64,000 nt of DNA from assembly GCF_000143415.4 (NCBI RefSeq), contig NW_003314340.1, positions 676,161 to 740,160 of the forward strand, written 5' to 3'. Shown piece by piece: positions 11,089 to 21,662 of the stretch. The stretch comes from Selaginella moellendorffii (taxonomy: Eukaryota > Streptophyta > Lycopodiopsida > Selaginellales > Selaginellaceae). Position 1 is the first letter of the stretch; the number at the start of each line of letters is the position of its first letter. The position numbers and the translations under genes were made by a program. The notes beneath the pieces were generated by a model. The model was given only the letters and a program-made list of their open reading frames with translations, was not told the DNA's origin and ran no database searches.

Positions 11089-13563
11089 ATGGCTTTCCCT
11101 TTTGTTGGGTACTTGTTTAAGCGGCTGTATCCGCCGCCTCAATGGCAGTTGATAGATGTTCTCCCACAAGCCCGATCCCTGGTATGCTATTTTTCTGGTC
11201 CTTGTGCTTGGTTTTTACCTTGAATCCCTTGCAGCACAGCGCGGCTGCCATCGAGGAGAAGATGTATGTGGTGGGAGGATGCTCCGCGGACCGATACTTG
11301 AACGATGTGCTGGTGAGTTTAAGTAGCGTGGATCTTTCTCAAGTTCTTTTTATAACACTCTCGTGGAGGTTTTGGACTTGGGAAGCTTGAAGTGGTCGAC
11401 AGCCCAACCTTGTCCCGTGTCGTGCGCCGGCCATTGCCTGGTGAGTTGACGCTATTCAAGTTGTTTCTAGCGGGCTTTGCTTAAACACAGTCGACGAGCT
11501 TTGCAGTTAGCAGGTGGAAGAACGCTCTTTCTCGTTGTTGGCATTCCGTCTGATGAAAAGATGCGCGGTACTGTGTGGGTCTTTTGCTTTCCTCTTTTCT
11601 CATGCCTTGGGCTCATCAATCTCCGTGTGTGCAGTCTATGAATTTGACACGAATATCAATGAGTGGTCACTTGTGGAAACGGCGGGAGACATTCCGGTAA
11701 GCATTTCAAGACTGTCTCGTTGTATCTTCATGCGGATTTATGTAGGCTGCAACTCGTGGTCACTCCGCCACCCTGGTCGGGAGCAAAATATGGGTGTATG
11801 GCGGTGTGGACTTTCAGGGTCAGCTGCAGCCTCGGGTACATGCACTCGACCTGGAAAGCAAGCAGTGGGAGCTGGTTAACGCAAGGTACGCAGATCCAAT
11901 ACAAAGATCGCAGTTCCATACCTCCATGTGGCAGTGGCTCCATCCCGCCACCGCTTGCTTTCCATGCTGCGGTGCATAAAGGCGATCATCTCTACCTTTT
12001 TGGAGCTGGTTCATCTGGCTTTTGCAAGAACCTATACGCACTGAATCTCGTAAATGTAAGCACGGAGTCTTATTATATAGCTCTGATCAAGTGGCCAAAA
12101 TGTTTGCAGCGTCAATGGTCCTGGTATCCAGATCAAGGTCCGACCCGCGTACCTGCAGCACGTTTTGCAACTGCTGCCACTGGAGACGAGTGCTATCTTG
12201 TTGGTGGTAAGTTTAATTCTTCCATGCTCCGACTACCTCTTATATCTATCTATACACTAGGCGCTACAGAAGAAACCATGCGACTGAACATGGAGTCTTT
12301 GAAGTGGACCGTAGTGTGCGCTGAACCTCGTTTGGCTACTGACGTAAGTGCTTAAGTTTCATTTGTTTCTTCGTACGGAGGAGATCACTTGTGTAACATG
12401 TAGAGCCTGAGCATGGTGCACGCGAGAATCAAGGGTCGAGGCGCTCTGATTGCTTCAGGGGGAAATCCGGTATGCGTTTTTATGTGTTGGCCGCTCACCC
12501 GACTTCTTGCCTGCAGTTTAGCGTCTTTCTACTCAAGACTATGAAGTCATATCCAGTGCTGCCGCATCCGATGGGCAAGTGCCAGGTCAGGGGCGTAGAC
12601 GGGTCACTTCTGGCGCTGTTTGATATTCCAGACGCAGGGGAGCAGGCTCTTGAGATTACAGACAGGGCGTGGAGGAAGGTGGGGGACAGAGGCTTCTTGG
12701 TGAGGGACGGCCGTCCTCTGGAACGTAACGCCGCCATCTTTCCCGGAGACGAGCTAACATTCCACCGGAGTGATTCTGTTGGAGTAGCTAGCATTCAACG
12801 TAACAGAACGTGTGAGGTCCATCTCATGACACTTGAAGACTGTAAGCTTGTCCTCGCCCGGGTGAAGATCGAGGTTATGAGAGGGGAAGGGTGGCTAAAC
12901 CCACGGGAGGAAATCGAGTGCGAAGCCTTCGCAGGGTGGAATAGCAGGAGGCCACGGGAGATGGTAACGTACCTGGAGGAGCATGCCAAAGTTGGCGATC
13001 TTTTCAGGCTGCCGCATGTAGTTGACGGCGATGGCATAGACTTCGTGCAGGAGATATGGAGCTCGACCGCGGGTGAGGAGTTCCCCTACACCCTCCGCTT
13101 CGCGCTGGACGTGATGCTCGTGTACATGTGTGTGGCCGAGGACGTCATCATTGGCTACTCTATCAAGGAAGAGATTAACGAGCTGCACATATGGAGGGCG
13201 CTCGTGATGTTGCTGGGAGTGAACATCAAATGCCGCACCCTCAAGCCGTGGGTGGTGATCACGGACCTCAAAGACGAGTGGCACTTCGCGTGGATGGACT
13301 GGCCACGCATGTACGTGTGCAAGGCGCGGAGCAGGAGCCAGGGACTGGGGATTGTCCAGGACCTGTGCAACGACTACAACCTGGTGACATCGCCTGAGAC
13401 GGCCGGCGTGCTCTCGAACCTGCCCAGCGTCTACACTCGCGCTTGCTCGGGGTTCAAGTGTGATTTTGATGAGGAGACACGGCTGATGTTCTCCCCTCAC
13501 CCGGTTGCGGTTTGGAGGAACGACACACTCGAGCCATATAGACCTGAGGGGGAAGGGTATTAG
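11089..13563 (+). CDS. Kelch-repeat protein with a 349-residue C-terminal extension
   Basis: Exons: 11089-11181, 11235-11312, 11369-11440, 11507-11567, 11635-11696, 11746-11885, 11914-12055, 12110-12206, 12261-12343, 12404-12469, 12517-13563. The first ten encode kelch motifs (for example HSAAAIEEKMYVVGGCS, GHSATLVGSKIWVYGGV, HLYLFGAGSSG, ECYLVGG), so a beta-propeller used for protein binding. The last exon continues in phase for 349 residues with no kelch motif. Its start (about 12574-12770) ends in GRPLERNAAIFPGDELTF, which looks ubiquitin-like. The rest is a compact unrecognised domain with WVVITDLKDEWHF. The join is supported by a CAG acceptor at 12516 and matching phase. The alternative is a separate gene whose start is hidden. 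The function of the extension is unknown. Confidence 0.7.
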
Positions 13564-14326
13564 CTTATCAACTTTGGTGGTAAATGTTTTAGTAGCCAAG
13601 TTTGAGGCTCTACTTCCTTTTTCGTCCTGCAACTCTATCCGTTGCGCTACAAGGAGAACGCTGGTTTCCAACACTACAGGGAAGCTGATTTCTCAAAGTT
13701 TCTCATGGGAATGAATTGCCAGAGAGCGAGCACTTCCAAAAGATTCATCAATAGTCCAGCTGACGAGCAACGCAACATAAAAGATCTCTCAATCTTCCTA
13801 CGAAGGTTTCCTGAAGCTTTGGCAGGGGCTCAAGGATTACATCAAGAAATAGCTTTGGACACGGCTGGTGGATGCTAAACACACTCAGTTTAATGCAGAA
13901 GTTGGAGCTTGTTTGAGAACCACCAAAATCAGCTCCGAATCGCCCCAGCTCTTCCGCGCCATGCGGACAACATCACATTGATCAGCGTCGCCTGCGGAAT
14001 CTGCTCGGGATCATCCCGGAGCACGGATTACCCGAGGACACTCCCCTGGGCATCAATATTATGTTTGCCAAGTGTGGGGATTAAGATCTTCGACAGAAGC
14101 AAGCAGGAAGGAGAAAGCACAACCAAACATGCCGCTACACTTCGTGGTGGCTTCATGTTCGCCCAAAAGAGGCTGGCTCCCAGTACACACAAAAGCAAAA
14201 GCGCTGGCTCCCAATACACACCAAAGCGGATCGCATTTACCACCAGAAATTCAAATTCAAACGAAGTATATCCACAATGATTCCGTGTTTAGGGCTAGGG
14301 TTTAGAATGCTCGCCGCGGAGTCTCG
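13564..14326. other. Intergenic, no gene seen
   Basis: This lies between the convergent kelch and peroxidase genes. Short open frames here show no motif and no usable splice sites. Confidence 0.5.
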
Positions 14327-15544
14327 CTAGCTGTTGAATCTGGAGCAGTCCTTTCGGATTTCTCCCTGGTTTCCAGTCTTGACGCCGACGGCTCCCAGGT
14401 TGTCCATGGCGGTGGCGAACGCGGCGAAGAATGCGCCCTGCTGGCCGGCGTATGCCGTGACGAGGCCCCTTGTTCTAGCGTCGCTGTGGAGGATTTGGTC
14501 CGAGGCGAGCACCGTGACTCCTCTCACAGCGTTTTGGTAGTAGACGTTGTCGAATTTGGCGGGGGTGGTCACGTCGTTGTTGGCGACCACTCTTGGATCC
14601 ACTGACTGGGGGCAAGTGAGCCGCAAATCCTTGGCGAAGTTGGGATCCATTGCGGGATCGAATTGGTGAGTGCTGTTGAAGTTGTAGATCCGGCTCATGA
14701 ATTCCTTGCAGTGAGCGAAGCCGATGGTGTGAGCTCCTGAGAGATTTCTTTGGTGAGTTTGATAGAGGAAGGAGAAGGGAGTTCACCTGAGAGAGCCACC
14801 ATGTCCGTTTGAGAGAGTCCTTTGGAAGCGAAGAGCTTGGTGAGCTGGTCGACCGATTGCTCGGGCTTTGGCAAGTTACCGTCGACTCTTGAAGCTTGCG
14901 AGATCTTTCCATCTTTGCGGCCTTTCCTCACTGTCCAAGATGGTCCTCCTGCCTGCCATCCCGACAATCAATGCAAGAAAAAAATTCGGAGAACAAAGAC
15001 CAAGAGAAAAAAAGGAATTTTTTTTCCTTGGACACGAAGATAAGATGGAGGAGAATCACTCGCCAGCACAACGAGGTCCCTGGTCGCAATGGCGAGAATG
15101 TCCGCGCAAGAGACGATCCCGGGGCACTTCTCCTCAACAGCAGCTTTGGCTTTGATGACCGAGTCGAAGCCATCGCCTGCCAGCGACAAGTTGATCTCGG
15201 AATCCTTCTCTGCGCTGTTGCTGGCCGTGGAAGCGATGAGCACCGAGGCATCGCATCCCTGCGGCCGAATTCCATTCGAAAACTCAGACTTTTGAAGGGG
15301 ATAGAACTTACAGGGAGATTGGACTTACATCGACAAAGCAGTCGTGGAAGAAGAGCCGCAGCGTGCCAGGGACGCTGTTGGGTGTGATCTTGAATTTCTG
15401 GAGCATCACTTGCTGGATGATAGACTCCACATTGGGGCAGGAGCTGCTGTAGTAGCCTGGAGAGAGCTGGGCATGAATGCCGGATCCAAAGAGGAGTAGC
15501 AGCAGCAAAGCAACAAGACAAGAGGCCTGGACTGGTACTAGCAT
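14327..15544 (-). CDS. Class III (secretory) peroxidase
   Basis: Exons, minus strand: 15329-15544, 15064-15258, 14787-14952, 14327-14736, giving 328 residues, the usual family size. A signal peptide ([20 protein letters not shown]) leads to [15 protein letters not shown], the mature N terminus. The distal haem site [17 protein letters not shown] and the proximal site [10 protein letters not shown] are intact. The enzyme oxidises phenolics with H2O2 in the cell wall or vacuole. The three introns sit in the positions conserved in plant class III peroxidases. Intron 2 has a GC donor (minus-strand CTG|GCGAGT, GC at 15062-15063), because reading the nearest GT sites deletes conserved residues before AGGPSW. 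A TATA-like TATAAAG lies about 250 bp upstream on the minus strand. Confidence 0.95.
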
Positions 15545-17238
15545 GGCGCTATCTCTCGACTACTCAATCAGCTCAGAGGGCTCTCTCAGAGGCTTTGCTT
15601 GCGAGGAGCAAATGGGAAAAAGGGGAAAGATCTACTCACGCAAGTCTAGGAGGAGAAGAAGAAAGAGGACGTAAGATATAATGAAGGAAGCTGGAGGAGA
15701 AATGCAAGGACACCCGAGGGAAAGACAAGCGCTGGAATTGAAAAGAGGCCAAAACTACCCAGCGGCGACGTCTGGTTCTTTCCAGCTGTGGTCAGCTTTA
15801 TATCTCCGACTCTGTGTCTGGAACGTTTGGACGCTCGAGAACGAAGACTGATACCCGCGGCCCCACGCTTGGATCTCTGCAACAATCCTCGACGCGTAAC
15901 TCCGTCTCCGCGAGATCATTTTTTCTGGGATTGCGTGAGGGAAAGTTACCAGTTCATGGTTTCCAGTTTTCTCTTGTTTATTGCTGGAACTTGACCATTC
16001 TTTCATCTCTTTGTTTTCTGACAGAGTTTGATGGTTTCCAGGTACGTAGCGTTCTTTGTTTACTGCAGAAACGGCATTTCTTTGATTTCTTGCAAAGTTA
16101 CCAGTTCATGGTTTCCAGGTACGTAGTTTCTCTAGTTTATTGCTCAAACTATCTCTTTGTTTTCTTACACAGTGTATCTCTTTGATTTCTTACAGTTCAA
16201 GGTACGTATTTTTCGTTGTTTACTGCTGAAGCTTCTCACTCTTTTTCTTTTTACTCGTGTGCTTCCAGGGGCCCTTCGAGCAAGGTACATGGAATGAGCT
16301 GCTTAACAGCTCATTTTTCTACGGCGCCCCGACTTTTATATTCACGGACTGGTGGACGAGGGAAATAGAATCTCGAGGCCCGGTAGATGCGACAAAGCGG
16401 CAAGAAAATATGAAAGCTTTTTGATCCCGCGGTGGTGGTGGCGGTGGCGGCTAAGCAAGCGGAACCTACGCAGCAATGTTGATTGAGAAGGAAAGGCGGC
16501 AGCTTTCTGGAGAGAGTGTGGTACTGGTACATAATCTTCTGGTCAGTAGGCTTCTAGAGGCGAGAAAAAAGCTCGCAAACAGGGAAGCGAAGAGAAAAAG
16601 AAGAGTGAAGGGCGGCAAAGAAGATGAAGGAAGGTGGAAGTGAATTTGGAATGGGACGTGTGGTACCGTCTTTAAAAGCATCACCAGGACATAACAGTAT
16701 GGATTGGGATGGGAAATGGAGGATGGAAAGATGGACCACAACAACAACACCACGCACGCGGAATGAAGGATATAAATGGGGAGAGTTTGGTTCTATTCCT
16801 CTGGGAGACACTTTATGCGCTTGAATCGAATATTTATCGTCGTGAAGAACCGCAGCATCAAAGCTTGGCACCCACTCACGCAGAGGTGGGTCATGGTTTG
16901 TTGTTGTTTAATGCTTCTACCTCTTAGTTTACTCTTACCGTTTGTACAGGTACTGAAGAGTCTCGGACAAACAGGCAGGTTCTCGTTTTTCTTTTTCTTT
17001 TTCTTTTTCCAGGATTCTTTGCATGGAAACTGTTGCTGATGACGATCACTTTGCAGAATAAACAGGACCTTCCGTTTCCATGGCGAGGAAACGTGTCAGG
17101 TCGCATGCAAGGCTCGCCGTAGCTACAAAAAGGCCAGCTTTGGGACTAATCCATCGCTCATCAGTGCGCGCGTTTGCTGCGACGTAGCCATCCCACCGGT
17201 CAAAGGGGAGTTTCTCGTTTTTTTAATTCTTTTTCAAC
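15545..17238. other. Intergenic with a duplicated splice-like module
   Basis: No gene is recognised. It contains the 15942-16235 tandem duplication described separately, and several pyrimidine-rich acceptor-like and GTACGTA donor-like sites. Some of it could be 5' untranslated exons of the LEA-like gene. Confidence 0.4.
15942..16235 (+). repeat. About 150-bp tandem duplication with splice-site-like edges
   Basis: Two units start AAAGTTACCAGTTCATGGTTTCCAG at 15942 and 16094. Each is followed by a T-rich stretch, an AG, a short block and AGGTACGTA. The unit repeats donor-like AG|GTACGTA three times (16040, 16117, 16200). No open frame runs through it. Confidence 0.6.
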
Positions 17239-17688
17239 ATGTCGTCGGACAGCGCGCAGGGAAGGAAAGAGGTATTGTGTCTCTGTCTGCTTTCGTGTGT
17301 TATCTTAACTCCCAAGTGTTTCGTTTATCAGGAGCTCAAGGGGAGTGCTCAAGACAAGATGGACCAAGCCGGTCAGAAGAAAGAGGTGAAGTGTTTTCTT
17401 TTCTCTTATTGTTGTTTTCTGTTTATTCTTCTCTTTTGTTTCACTCCGAGAGTGTTGATGCGCAGGACATGAAAGGCACTGCTCAGGAAAAGATGGAGCA
17501 AACCAAAGATCAAGCCAGCGGTATGTTCCAGCAGGTAGAAACAATTCTTAGCTGAAAGACGATTGACAAACTATTGGAAATTTTGGATCTCACAGATGGG
17601 AGACAAGGTGAAACAGGCTGCGGATAAAACGAAGGAAACTCTGGCTGGAACTGGAGATAGGATGACTGCGGACAACAAGAAGGCGTAA
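17239..17688 (+). CDS. Small LEA-like hydrophilic protein
   Basis: Four exons (17239-17271, 17332-17385, 17466-17534, 17596-17688), all joined in phase 0, give 82 residues. The product is almost free of hydrophobic residues and repeats short amphipathic blocks: ELKGSAQDKMDQAGQKKE, DMKGTAQEKMEQTKDQ, KVKQAADKTKETLAGTGD. This is the pattern of group 3/LEA_4 and CsbD-like stress proteins, which are disordered in water and fold into helices on drying, protecting membranes and enzymes. There is no targeting sequence, so a cytosolic or nuclear location is inferred. Each exon carries about one repeat, suggesting growth by exon duplication. Confidence 0.8.
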
Positions 17689-20252
17689 ACGAATGCTCCA
17701 AAGAGTTGAGAGAAAATAAGAGACCTTATGTGCGAATGTTGTCAATCGTGACCCAACGATCATTGGAATTTAGTTGTGGTTTTACTGTCTTAGGTTATAT
17801 CTAAATGGATAATCCTTTTAAAAAGGTGGAGAGCAGCTCAACACACCGACTCGCTTTATCGCATAGCATCCCAGCAAAAGGTCGAAGTTTGCGATCTCAG
17901 GTGGAGGATTTGGCACGAGGCTGTTCGTCACGTCCTTGAAATGCCCACACCGGATGTTGTGCAGCTCGTAATCTTTGCTGGTGATTACCATAGCCAGAAT
18001 CTGCCACCCTTTTCCTTTGCCTTTAAAGCCGCCAAAAAGTTCGTTGATACTTCTTTTGATTGACTTGCACTTTGCATCTTGACTAAAATGCTTTCTTGCA
18101 GGATGGTACCAGCTTCAATTCAGATGCGAGCGAAGAAGCACTTGCAGGTAAATGCAACATGGTGGAGGCGGTGGTGTTACTTCCCTCAACTTGCCACAAA
18201 CACTCATCCAAGATGCGGCCAAGCTGTTTGACAGAAGCAGTATGCGATCTTGTTCATATCTGGCTGCTGATTCATCTTTGCGGCAAGAGTTACGAGCAGT
18301 CGATTGAATGGCTGGTTGATTTTGAGAAGCATGCAGATCTACACAGTGCCTTGGTGATCTTTACGAGGAATCATTACATCTTGGATCCACCATCAAGGTT
18401 CATGCCTCGGAGACTCGCGCAGTGGTTCGACACGGTCCTGAAAGTACTGGCTGGTGATATTGATCTCACGCCTGTTGTGCGCCAAATGTGCGAGGTGACA
18501 ACAGCATCATGGAGCTTAGCTTTGGATGAGATATCGATCTCTACAGGAAGTGATCGTGAATGATGATCACAGGGATGGAGAATGGCGATGCCATCAACAA
18601 CTCTCAAGCGCGAGGAGATGTCAGAAGAGTATACTGGCTGAGGAGTGACGAGAGTGTGACAATAGGACGCTTGATCCACAGTGGGCCATGACCACCAAAG
18701 GCATGAGCGACCATGCGGAGCTCCAAGAGCTGCGCGGCTCCACCACGAAGTCATTCGTGGAGCACGTCAAGCGTCATGCAGGATCAGCCGATGGTCAAGC
18801 CGTTGAGCAGCTTCCTGTTGCAGTAACCATAATTTTTGGAAGAGCGTTTGCTGGTATCTTTGTTTGCCTGTGCGAGAACGCTCACTGGGAGGAATCTGGA
18901 GTAATGAGTTCTCCTTGGAGGAGCTCGGGGAAATTACTGTGTTGGCCACCCAGGGCTCGAAAAGAATGCAATGTGGCTGATGGCTTCTGTCAACGATATT
19001 ATCGTTTACTTGATAGACGTGAGTATCTTTTGTAGAGCTTCTCATTCTTTTTGGTTTTTTTACATGCTGCAGCTGATTTATGAAGATGTCTACAGCGAGG
19101 CATCCTTTTCCCTTCCTCGCAGTTCTTGGATAAGAGATTGTGAGTAATCAATTTCACTTATTCAGGAGGCTGAATCTTCTTGTTGAATTTCCAGGCCAGT
19201 CTTTACTGTTTTGCAGGCATGTTGCAGAGGACAATGAAAAGGGAGTTTATCTAGTGGAAGAAGAAAAGTAATAATGGAAAACTCACGGACCTTTTATTCG
19301 AATCAGTCTAAAAGAAAACCACAGTCATATGTGAGGAAAAAACTTGCAAGGGATGATGATTTGATAAGCTTAGTCAAGAAAAGCTAAGTACTGCCACCAA
19401 GTATGGCTCTGCATTCCAGTTCTAGGCATGATCTAGTTACAAGAGTTTTTTCCAGCTTAATCCGTGTAGAACTTGCATAATCTCGGCTGCATTGAAATAC
19501 AAGGCTTACATGCCAGAGAGCCCTGGTATATAGTATGGGAGTGATACATTTGCAAGAGGAAAGGGGAGAGGAGATACAGCAGGAGCAGCTAGACCAAGAC
19601 GGAAATGAAGATGATGACATCTCCATTTTTTAGCAGGCTTTAACTAGTAGTGAGCATGAAGCGTTCTTTGATGACAAATCCGGTGGAGAGCTCTCTGAGT
19701 ATGAGGAAGATGATCAGTCCGCCAATGCCGACGAGTCTACAGCAGAAGCTGACCAGATGGAGCAATCCTCAGAAGTCCAAGATGCCAATGCTTCCAATGA
19801 GAACCTGCTAAAACTCAAGATTCTATAACTGTCGAAGTTATGCATGAAGCATCGCTACTCAATCCAGTCTCAAAACAAGCTTTCCAGCCTTCTATTTGGG
19901 GAGGACACTGAACATGAGACTGCCTCGTTATACAAGGTGTTGTGGCGATTTCCAAGTGAGTGGGATGAGTGTTTGGACGGACGATAGCTCCCAACTTCAC
20001 ATGCAGCTGTTTTGAAGATCTACAAGTCAGTGGGATACAAAAATCCAGTTCGATGGCAGGAGAGAAGAGCAATAAAACAAGTCATAAAGCGAAAAACTTT
20101 CCCCAAGTGAGCATGCTGAGAAATGTGACAGTTGTGCGTAGAGGCGCAACAACATGATCCCGCTAGATGTTCTTCTAATCAGCCACACTTTAAGGCATGC
20201 AATTTAGCTACGAGCTGAAGGAACTCTAGAGGCATACTAGCAGTGATCCAAG
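17689..20252. other. No recognisable gene; decayed open frames
   Basis: A 155-codon frame at 18096-18563 (plus) and a 115-codon frame at 18688-19035 (plus) have plausible composition but no known motif, and stops separate them. On the minus strand at about 17870-18010 an open stretch reads WQILAMVITSKDYELHN and may be an exon of an unknown gene. None can be assembled into a complete model. Confidence 0.35.
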
Positions 20253-21662
20253 ATGTGGTATGTCTGGGATGGTGACAAGTTCCAGAGGTTGCGAGATTTC
20301 TTTGATCCATCAGATAGTTTTGAGTTACCTATCCGATGCTTGACCTGTTCACAGCCACACCAAGCTTTCCCAGATAGGTGTGAGGTGATAACTTGGGATG
20401 TAGAGAACAGGATTTCCAGGTTCCAATGCTTTTCATGTGGCGAAGATAATATTGCTAAATGAGCTGCAATTCAAGGTGATCCCAAGAACCTCCTTCTCCA
20501 ATGCCATTGGGATGGTTTCAACATTTCAAAGACAAAAAACTCTCTAAAATTATTTGTATGATTATGCTTTATGATCTAATTTGAATCTACTTTCTGCAGT
20601 GCTACAGAGTTTTGGATCCTCAATGCTGGAAAGTTTTTGAATCTCGGGCCTTTTCCAATTGTTTTTTGTGCCACTGAGGAAGTTTGATGGGAAGACAGTA
20701 AGTGAGGTTGTTCCAACAATAGTATCCATCATCGTGGGTGAGCTTGAAGAGCTGTTCAAGCATGGAATTCAGGTGGTGGATGGCAAAGCTGAGAAAGCAT
20801 TCATGCTGAGAGCAATGCTCATGCAATGGGCTGGATATTACAATGCACACTGTGAGGTTGGCAAATTCGTGAACAAGGGAATGAATGGACGTTGCAAGTT
20901 TGTGTTTTCATTTCTCCTAGCAATTGTGTTTTAATATTTGTATCTTCTCTATAGGTGTATGGTGGAAACTAGTCTTATCCCTGGATCATCGATATATGCC
21001 TTCAATAAAGGTAAGCTCGCTTTCCTGCTGCTTGCCTAAGTACAAGCTCATTCTTGCGTGCATTTGACAATCCTACAAACTTGAGAGACCCTGGAGTGAC
21101 AAGTACACAATCGCTATGATCAATAAGATTGCATATTTTAAGCCTTTTATTTTCAAGGAGGAGCCCATTGTGGAGGTTTCACTCCCTATATGGATTCAAG
21201 ACTCACAAAGATATGATCGAGGATGAGCTTCATCTCTTTGCATTGGCCTTCAACAAGGATTGCATTGATCTAATTTTCAACAATAGGAACCTCTACCAAG
21301 ATGTCAAGGCTGCAACCGAGTATGTCTTGAAGTGGCCTGTTCTTTCTAGTAGCAACCAGAGGAACAAATGCTTGTCTTTTAAAGGTGAAGAGTATATAAA
21401 GGCTGTGCATTGGCAGCAACAGGGTGGGTAGCAACTGTTCCAGGCAGTTTTTAGAAGTTTGCGAGCTCGCGATCTAGATCACAGATGTTGTTTTCAGCAT
21501 CTCAAGGGCTGGCTGGGACATGTGGCTAGTCGAGGCAATGAAGCAGCTGTGCTTAGCATGGGGAAGTTTCTAGATGGCATCCTCGAACATGGACCACTGG
21601 AGGTCTACTACTTAAAGAACCTAGCAGCAACGATTATGTTACAAAAACTTGTGGGTGCATAA
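20253..21662 (+). pseudogene. Possible relic of a Tnp2 (CACTA-type) transposase
   Basis: Three disconnected frames lie in order. 20253-20462 has paired Cys motifs (CLTC, CFSC). 20659-20934 reads ELEELFKHGIQVVDGK followed by FMLRAMLMQWAGYYNAHCEVGKF and a Cys, which follows the Tnp2 pattern (EL..LW..GV...F.LRA.L......A.......G...C..C). 21129-21662 holds two further fragments. Stops and frame changes separate them and no terminal inverted repeats were found. The family assignment rests on pattern memory only. Confidence 0.35.
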
